This document shows positions 57,754 to 64,000 of a stretch of 64,000 bases of DNA, one piece after another. The stretch is from positions 131,209,282-131,273,281 of the forward strand of contig CP136062.1 in the NCBI GenBank assembly GCA_032622095.1. The letters run 5' to 3'. The notes beneath the pieces were generated by a model, which did no database searches, was not told where the DNA came from, and worked only from the letters and a program-made list of their open reading frames with translations. The stretch's first letter is position 1; every line of letters starts with the position of its first letter. Origin of the DNA: Siphonodentalium dalli. Its lineage: Eukaryota; Mollusca; Scaphopoda; Gadilida; Siphonodentaliidae. Made by a program: the position numbers and the translations under genes.

Positions 57754-58597
57754 GAAAACTACTATGTATTTCCGAACAAATAAGGTATGAACTTGTTTAA
57801 AAAATAAACTACCATATGCTCGTAACAGTCAAATTGCTATGTTTTGTGTCAGTTCCTCGTATATTATTTTTGTGTGCGTTTGCACATTTTGAATGTTTGG
57901 TACTCACCAACCTCAAAACCAGGCGATTCCCCACCGTGCTAAAAATTACAAGTATTTCAACATCGACGACGTTACCACGAGGTGTCGCTTCGCATATGGG
58001 TGATTGTGTTGATGTTAGTTGACCCATGTAAACATCGGCATACAGGCAGGCCTAATTGTCTATTCGTCAAAAGGTTCGCCCGGAAAAAAATGGTAAAGAC
58101 GCGATTTTGGTGTTCAAAATCCGCTTTGGCGTCTAATATGGCCGACAAACACTCTGAAACCCATAATAGGGCATTTACGTTTACACTGACACTACATATG
58201 CGGAGATTAAGGATGAGTATACACCATGCATTGAAATCCACATATAAAGGTGTAAGATTGGCCGAAAATAAGCTGCAGAAATCCAAGATGGCTACTAAAA
58301 TGGCCACCAAAAATTAGAAAATTACAGCTTGGCTTGAATAAGGTGAACCAACATTGCGCTAACCAGAATCGCTGGGAGAAGGGACATATAACCAGACACA
58401 ATAGAGGAAATTGTCCACGTATTCTCTTCACAATAAACACTCTGTATGGCCTCTGAAGTGACTGCTACACACACAGAACTGAGCACCATAATAGTATGGT
58501 TTGAAAGGAAATCGATACGGGTGGCATCCAATCAACTCACACGTTTTTAAGTTTTATTCCCACGGAGAGATATCTATATATAGTACCAATAAAGAAA
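57754..58597. other. No gene recognised
   Basis: Overlapping ORFs of 60-110 codons on both strands show no domain. CCAAGATGGC-type text near 58287 resembles the GATGGC repeats elsewhere. Confidence 0.4.
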
Positions 58598-58860
58598 TTA
58601 ATAATTATTCTATCAAAGGCTCAACATCAACTTCACCATATCCGACAATAACAGCTTCTGGATTTCGCCAGACTTCACCACGACAGTCACCACATGCCAC
58701 CACCAAAGGAGTGCATTTTTTTCTACAGGAACACAAATTACCCCCGCACGGATTTCTACTTCCCATCATGCATTTGCAGCGCACTAATTTTAGTAGTGAT
58801 GTTGGTGCAGGTTCGATGTCGATCATAATTGGAACTAAATGAGAACCCTGGATTTTTCAT
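58598..58860 (-). pseudogene. Cysteine-rich CXC-like domain of an unrecognised multicopy protein
   Basis: On the minus strand a frame reads LVPIMIDIEPAPTSLLKLVR and then a cysteine cluster: Cys-x-Cys, Cys, Cys-x-Cys, Cys, Cys-x2-Cys (RCKCMMG, CSCRKKC, ACGDCRG). This resembles the tesmin/TSO1-like Cys-rich tail of multicopy invertebrate proteins linked to mobile elements. A Trp occupies the place where a last Cys would be expected. A frameshift just upstream (near 58845) links it to a DWEMKNPG stretch, so the copy is broken. Function is unknown. Confidence 0.5.
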
Positions 58861-59169
58861 TTCCCAATCCTTGTCGATGGTAGTTTTTCCAGGTTTTTAA
58901 CAGATAACCACTTGCATATTCACACATAACCTATGGATATATGCCTTCGTTCTGTTGGTGGTAGTTTCCCTGAGGAGCCTCATGTCGATGACACCGTCTC
59001 CATAAACTGTGTGTACCGCAAGCTATTGAGGGTATCACCCTGCTTTCCCGCACACATATATCGCCTTGAAAAGAATGTCTCCGGCTTCGCCAAATTTACT
59101 TTGTCAAAATCGTTCACAATGGATGATATCCGCTGTAGTTCGGGGAAATATTTCTATTTTTAGGAGGCC
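58861..59169. other. Possible further decayed coding sequence, unresolved
   Basis: The minus strand has short readable segments before the Cys-rich domain, but no motif I recognise. Confidence 0.3.
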
Positions 59170-59211
59170 GGTTTTTACGGAAGCACAGTAGCGCCACAAA
59201 AAAAATAATAA

Positions 59212-59450
59212 TTACGGCGTTTAAACGCCCTATTACGGCGTTTAAACGCCCTAATTACGGCGTTTAAACGCCCTAATTACGGCGTTTAAACGCCCTATTA
59301 CGGCGTTTAAACGCCCTAATACGGCGTTTAAACGCCCTAATTACGGCGTTTAAACGCCCTAATACGGCGTTTAAACGCCCTAATACGGCGTTTAAACGCC
59401 CTAATACGGCGTTTAAACCCCCTAATTACGGCGTTTAAACGCCCTAATGC
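59212..59450. repeat. Left array of the palindrome GGCGTTTAAACGCC, 11 copies
   Basis: A perfect 14-bp palindrome recurs every 20-22 bp with CTAATTAC, CTATTAC or CTAATAC between copies. One copy has a single change (GGCGTTTAAACCCC near 59408). Confidence 0.95.
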
Positions 59451-59518
59451 GACATATATGGAATGACTAGTGAACCTTCGGACTGAACCTTCGGACTACT
59501 GAACCCTACTGGTCTGAA

Positions 59519-59625
59519 CAGAATGAGGTCCCCTAGCAAAGGGTGAATTTGGTGATGCTAGCCGCTATGCGGGGTAATATCTCTAAATTCACCCTCTGGG
59601 GACCTCATTCTGCAAATGTCAGGCA
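59519..59625. repeat. Hairpin module shared with the 35.7-kb foldback
   Basis: CAGAATGAGGTCCCCTAGCA...GGTGATGCTAGC...CTATGCGGGG...CACCCTCTGGGGACC...CATTCTGCAAATGTCAG has the same layout as one half of 35702-35955, including the CATTCTGCAAATG exit. The inverse copy lies at about 62585-62690. Confidence 0.85.
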
Positions 59626-59796
59626 CCTTATTTCCGGGCTTGATACCACCACTGGTATATGCGTTGGTTTGGGTGCAATGTGTCTAACCGTGAAACATGT
59701 GGTCCCCTGCTATAAGCATATACCCTTCGCTATGTGCATATTCGACTACATGGGGTTGTTTTTAGTGCATTCTAGTTCATTTTGGATTTTCGGAGA

Positions 59797-59932
59797 ATCG
59801 GGCCTTCGGAGTTATGGGCTTTCGGAGAATCGGGCTTTCGGAGAATCGGGCTTTCGGAGAATCGGGCCTTCGGAATTATGGGGTTTCGGAGAATCGGGCC
59901 TTCGGAGTTATGGGCTTTCCATGGCTGGCATT
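59797..59932. repeat. 16-bp minisatellite TTCGGAGAATCGGGCC
   Basis: Eight units alternate between TTCGGAGAATCGGGC(C/T) and TTCGGAGTTATGGGCT or a GGAATTATGGGGT variant. The opposite arm (62280-62413) also has eight units but in a slightly different order, so the arms have changed since duplication. Confidence 0.9.
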
Positions 59933-60237
59933 CTCAGAAATCCGGGCGGGCTAAGACCAGCCCTCCTCAATCAGCCTAGGTGGGCTATAGCCCTCCTCAG
60001 TGATGATGTCATAGCATGGACATTTTAGCCAACTACAGCGAAATCACATTCACGACAATGGAAATAGTCATTATCTGAACTAAACTGCGTTAATACATTT
60101 TACAAAGGCAGCCATTCCAAAATGTACCTCACCCCATAGACTTTACCCACCCGAATAAAGGCCATCGGTTATAGGGTGATAGAGCCAGAAACATTAATCG
60201 TGAGTCACTACTCATATAATGCAGTGGTCTTGTTATG

Positions 60238-60738
60238 GTGTTTGATGCACCAACTAATGGCTAAAATGTAGACAGTCATTTAATCTTATTAATGGTTCTC
60301 AATCTGATTAAGCACCCCTAAATTACTATTTCTTTGACTTCGGGTGTAAACAATAATTGATTCGAGTCGACGAACCTACCCATCAACGCTCAGAGTGATC
60401 AGATATCAACTTTTGAAGTTGTTTTACATCTATTGTTTGTGGCACAGAACACGCCGTCAAAAGGATGTTCTCAGTCAAAATTGCGTTAGTATTACCATTT
60501 ATTTTTAGTTATCCACCTTCGTCCGTTTGAATAAGTGTTTCTGTGGTAATTATCAGTACACATCTCGAGAAAATTACAAACTTCAAAAATCAATATCTCA
60601 TCACTCTGAGCTTTGATGGATGGGTTCCTCGACTCGAATCAAATATGTTTTACCCCTGAAGCCAAAGAAATAGTAATTTAGGGGTACTTAATCGGAATGA
60701 CTGTCTACATTTTAGCCATTAGTTGGTGCATCAAACAC
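60238..60738. mobile_element. Nested inverted-repeat element in the loop
   Basis: GTGTTTGATGCACCAACTAA continues through CTAAAATGTAGACAGTCATT and is inverted at 60695-60738. Inside it, TTAA at 60308-60311 and 60688-60691 bounds a family A-like MITE (GATTCGAGTCGACGAACC and complement). Confidence 0.8.
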
Positions 60739-61966
60739 AACAAGCCGCCGGAGACGGCGGTATCCCCCGCCGAAATGTGCAGTAGGGGAAGTGCATTCTC
60801 AATAAAGTTTACGTTCTCAGTACGTGGTAAATAAGAGGTGGGATTTTGTCAAAAAGGCTCGCGAACTCATTTTAGGTACTAGTCATGGGAACAAATATAC
60901 CAAAACTCTTTTAAATCCGTTGATATAAATTTTGAGCAAAATTTAAAAAATATATATATTTGATAAAATATACCTCAATATCTCCATAACCATGCATAAA
61001 TATTCTTAGAATGACATTTTACTTCTTGACAGCCCATATCACATGGTGGTCTGTGTACAGAACTGGAAAAGCATGTGTGTCCATTTTAATATTAGAGAGA
61101 AGTAGGTCGAGTATTCCTTCAAGTATATGTGTCGGCTGCACAACAGATTGATGTATTTTGAAGATGTTTTCAAGTTGAGACACATATTTCTCCTGATGGA
61201 TGTTGAAATTGATATCACCAGTGCAGATTATTGTAACAAATTTTAAAAAGTCCAATAACTCTGCTTAAAATAACCGGCCGGACCTGGTTTGTGAACTCAT
61301 TCTAGATACAGGTCATGTGAACTCATTTACCGAATATCTCTGAAATCCATTGAGATTTGTGGAAATGAGCCCTGTGACGTCGTCCATTTGCACACACAAA
61401 AATAAACAATGTCCAATAACTCTGCTTAAAATATCCTGCCGGACCTGGTTTTCGAACTCGTTCTAGATACTGATCATGTGAACACAAATAACAAAAATCT
61501 TTGAAATCCGTTGACATTTGTGGAAATGAGCCCTGTGACGTTGTCTATATGCTATTTGGTAAATAATAAACAAAGTCCAATAACTCCGGTAAAAATAACC
61601 GGCCGGACCTGGCATGCGAACTCATTCTAGGTAATGGTCAGGTGAACTCATATACCAAATATCTTTGAAATCCATAGAGATTTGTGGAAATGAGCCCCGT
61701 GACGTCGTCTATATGCTATTTGGTAAATTCAACAAAAATAATAAACAAAGTCCAATAACTCTGGTAAAAATATCCTGCCGGACCTGGCTTGAGAACGCAT
61801 TCTAGGTAACGGTCAGGTGAACTCATATACCAAATATCTTTGAAATCCGTAGACATTTGTTCAAGTTCTGACTCGATCAAATTCAGGACAGACGGACGGA
61901 CGGACGGACAGACGGACGGAACCCATTCCTATATCACCCGCAAATTTTCAATTTGGCGGGGGATAA
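60739..61966. mobile_element. Nested element with 160-bp tandem repeats
   Basis: TATCCCCCGCCGAAA near 60760 and TTTGGCGGGGGATAATAAC at its right end (61951-61969) are inverted. Four tandem units begin with GTCCAATAACTC at 61250, 61411, 61575 and 61750, each continuing GG(C/A)CGGACCTGG...GAACTCATTCTAG...CTTTGAAATCC...GAGATTTGTGGAAATGAGCC. A (GGAC)n run lies at 61890-61920. Confidence 0.8.
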
Positions 61967-62759
61967 TAACAAGAGCACTGCATTGTATGAGTAGTGACTC
62001 ACAATTAATGTTTCTGACTCTATCACGCTATAACCGATGGCCTTTATTCGGGTAGGTAAAGTCTATGGGGTGAGGTACATTTTGGAATGGCTCCCTTTGT
62101 AAAATGTATTAACGCAGTTTAGTTCAGATAATGACTATTTCCATTGTCGTGAATGTGATTTCGCTGTAGTTGGCTAAAATGTCCATGCTATGACATCATT
62201 CACTGAGGAGGGCTATAGCCCACCTAGGCTGATTGAGGAGGGCTGGTCTTAGCCCGCCCGGATTTCTGAGAATGCCAGCCCTGGAAAGCCCATAACTCCG
62301 AAGGCCCGATTCTCCGAAACCCCATAATTCCGAAGGCCCGATTCTCCGAAAGCCCGATTCTCCGAAAGCCCATAACTCCGAAGGCCCGATTCTCCGAAGG
62401 CCCGATTCTCTGAAAATCCAAAATGAACTAGAATGCACTCAAAACACCCCCAAGTAGTCGAATATGCACATAGGAAGGGTATATGCTTATAGCAGGGGAC
62501 CACATGTTTCACGGTTAGACACATTGCACCCAAACCAACGCATATACCAGTGGTGGTATCAAGCCCGGAAATAAGGTGCCTGACATTTGCAGAATGAGGT
62601 CCACAGAGGGTGAATTTAGAGATATTACCCCGCATAGCGGCTAGCATCACCAAATTCACCCTTTGCTAGGGGACCTCATTCTGTTCAGACATTGATCGGG
62701 TAGGGTTCAGTAGTCCGAAGGTTCAGTCCGAAGGTTCACTAGTCATTCCATATATGTCG

Positions 62760-62890
62760 CATTAGGGCGTTTAAACGCCGTAATTAGGGCGTTTAAACGC
62801 CGTATTAGGGCGTTTAAACGCCGTAATTAGGGCGTTTAAACGCCGTAATAGGGCGTTTAAACGCCCTATTAGGGCGTTTAAACGCCGTAA
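62760..62890. repeat. Right array of the palindrome GGCGTTTAAACGCC, 6 copies
   Basis: This is the same palindrome as the left array with complementary spacers (GTAATTAG, GTATTAG). Six copies are present against eleven in the other arm, so the arrays have expanded or contracted independently. Confidence 0.95.
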
Positions 62891-62926
62891 TTATTATTTT
62901 ATTTGTGGCGCTACTGTGCTTCCGTA

Positions 62927-63599
62927 GGTTTTGCCCTGGTCATATATAACATACGTTGTCTCACACCCAGACCAGGCATGGATGAAGAGAATATGTACCG
63001 TTTTACTTTGCCGGCCTTCTGCATAAGATCGCGTGTTTTCCATTAATAATTTATCACCCAGTTACAAAAACAACAACAACAATCGGAATTTCACCAAAAG
63101 CCGATTTAGTTATTAAATTAGTTTATTGCCAATAAATACTCACAACAATACCAATCATGATATCATATTTGCCGTAGAAGTCCTACAATAACGGTTTTTT
63201 TTCTTGGCAGTTTGGAGGTGAGTGAGTGTGGTTTACAATTCCTAATTCAAGTTGGAATTCCCCAAAAGTGTTGTCACGAATGTAAACACATAGTATTTCC
63301 ACGTGTATCCAGCATGCATGGTGCCATGTTATATGTCTATTTGCATGAATAAAACATGATTATCGATTCGTAAATAAGTATAAATTCATGTATGCGCGCG
63401 TCAACTATCACAACATACCATATTATTGTTGATGGCAATACTTTTCCTCGAATTTTATTCCAAAAGTAACCCGTCGCCACTTATCCAACATGGAGCCGCG
63501 ATCTTGCGTGACTCTCGTAACTGCGTGCGCGCATGTCTGTACTATATTTCTATATTTTGTGCTGATTTTTGCCAGCCGCCAAATATTCACATGCAGAGG
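62927..63599. other. No gene seen
   Basis: No recognisable frame or repeat. Confidence 0.45.
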
Positions 63600-63745
63600 T
63601 GAAAAATAACAAATTTCAAAAATCGATATGTAATAACTCTGAACTTTGATGGGTGGATTCCTCGACTCGAATTACATATTTTTTTACCCACCGAAGCCAA
63701 ATAAATTGTAATTTAGGGGGGGGGGGCGTTTAATCGGATTATGCA
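63600..63745. repeat. Fragment of MITE family A
   Basis: GTGAAAAATAACAAATTTCA, CTTTGATGGGTGGATTCCTC, CGACTCGAATTACATATTTT and GAAGCCAAATAAATTGTAAT follow the family A order. A G9 run precedes CGTTTAATCGG at the right end. Confidence 0.75.
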
Positions 63746-63766
63746 TATTTAACTCCCTGTTACAGA

Positions 63767-64000
63767 ATGTCGAGGGCTTTAATATGTTCGCTCTTTTTTA
63801 TGGACGCTCCCGAAACACTCTATCCATCTAGCTGTTCTTGTGTGTCCATGCCCACTCTACCTGTCCGGTCACAGTTCAGACTGAAACCAGACGATAGGGA
63901 ACCCAACTTGATTTCGTTCATGTTAAATGGCTCTCTGTCAGCGAACCACTGTTGGAGCTTCAACAGATCAATGTAATCTCGAATTCTTCTTGAGGTTCCC
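63767..64000 (-). pseudogene. Coding fragment of an unrecognised multicopy gene, runs off the window
   Basis: The minus strand reads continuously from 64000: RRIRDYIDLLKLQQWF, DREPFNMNEI, LGSLSSGFSLNCDRTG, then LDG, an in-frame TAG, SVSGASIKKSEHIKAL. The frame is kept on both sides of the stop, which suggests a recently disabled gene. The layout (DY-x-DL..L..WF, PF, L-x-SL-x-SG, NCD, ASIK) recalls multicopy, transposon-linked ORFs of marine invertebrates. I cannot give a function. The 5' part lies outside the window. Confidence 0.5.

Larger units (their letters stand above)
59176..62926. mobile_element. Large foldback element, 3.75 kb, arms of about 1 kb
   Basis: TACGGAAGCACAGTAGCGCC at 59176 is inverted exactly at the right end (62926). 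GGTTTT lies immediately outside both ends (59170-59175 and 62927-62932), a possible 6-bp target duplication. The arms (59176-60236 and 61967-62926) match in reverse over almost their whole length: palindrome array, a 59519-59610 module, a region of about 150 bp with no repeats, a 16-bp minisatellite and a TCATTAATGATT-free stretch to CTTGTTAT. The loop contains two nested elements. Long ORFs that appear in both arms exist only because the DNA is duplicated. Confidence 0.88.

Noticed and set aside
59212-59450. CRISPR-like array of regularly spaced repeats
   Set aside because: The spacers are only 6-8 bp and nearly constant, the repeat is a perfect palindrome, the genome is clearly eukaryotic, and the same array occurs inverted at 62760-62890 as part of a foldback.
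59543-60028. A 161-codon ORF conserved in both arms of the foldback (with 62249-62659) as a possible gene
   Set aside because: Conservation follows from the inverted duplication of the DNA. The second half is a 16-bp minisatellite translated in frame, and no domain is visible.

Overview
The window looks like a piece of nuclear genome from a marine invertebrate, most likely a mollusc. It is AT-rich and has no bacterial gene organisation. It is filled with LINE remnants, Helitron-type and TTAA-flanked non-autonomous elements, Penelope-like and Crypton-type sequences, long foldback elements and long (TC)n, (TA)n and (TG)n tracts. The taxon is inferred from this repeat style and cannot be proven from the window. 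No ordinary host gene with introns could be supported.

Layout. 1-1640: two diverged copies of one repeat; one holds a LINE 3' end, the other a 385-bp Helitron-like element at almost the same site. 3037-7250: a 5'-truncated Jockey-superfamily LINE with the end of an SGNH-like ORF1, then a frame-shifted ORF2 carrying tandem peptide repeats, a 2A-like motif, a PHD finger, an AP endonuclease and a reverse transcriptase. 7780-33400: mostly non-coding repeats. These include TTAA-flanked MITEs near 7.8, 11.4, 24.6, 28.0, 30.6 and 31.3 kb (another lies at 39.5 kb), decayed copies of an unrecognised multicopy gene (17.95-19.9 kb) and small tandem arrays. 33.4-35.1 kb: an antisense LINE remnant split by a hAT-like element with an 8-bp target duplication. 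35.7-36.6 kb: two foldback elements whose arms are themselves hairpins. 42-49 kb: more foldback and Helitron-like elements.

The centrepiece is 49873-56310. Its ends are TC and CTAG. Its flanks join into an uninterrupted repeat that is present intact and empty nearby (56790-57130, and inverted at 37433-37983). This fits one Helitron-type insertion of about 6.4 kb between A and T. Inside are a direct CTAG/TC head-to-tail junction, minisatellites, a 670-codon Crypton-type tyrosine recombinase ORF that seems to lack two catalytic residues, a large hairpin, a (TA)n tract and a truncated Penelope-like GIY-YIG fragment.

59176-62926 is a 3.75-kb foldback element with about 1-kb arms. Each arm starts with an array of a 14-bp palindrome, and other elements are nested in the loop. 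The window ends inside an antisense coding fragment of an unrecognised multicopy gene.

Nothing here works as a pathway. The sequence is a layered record of transposition. Its best leads are the composite Helitron carrying a recombinase ORF, the hairpin array upstream of the LINE 2A motif, and the family of hierarchical palindromes.
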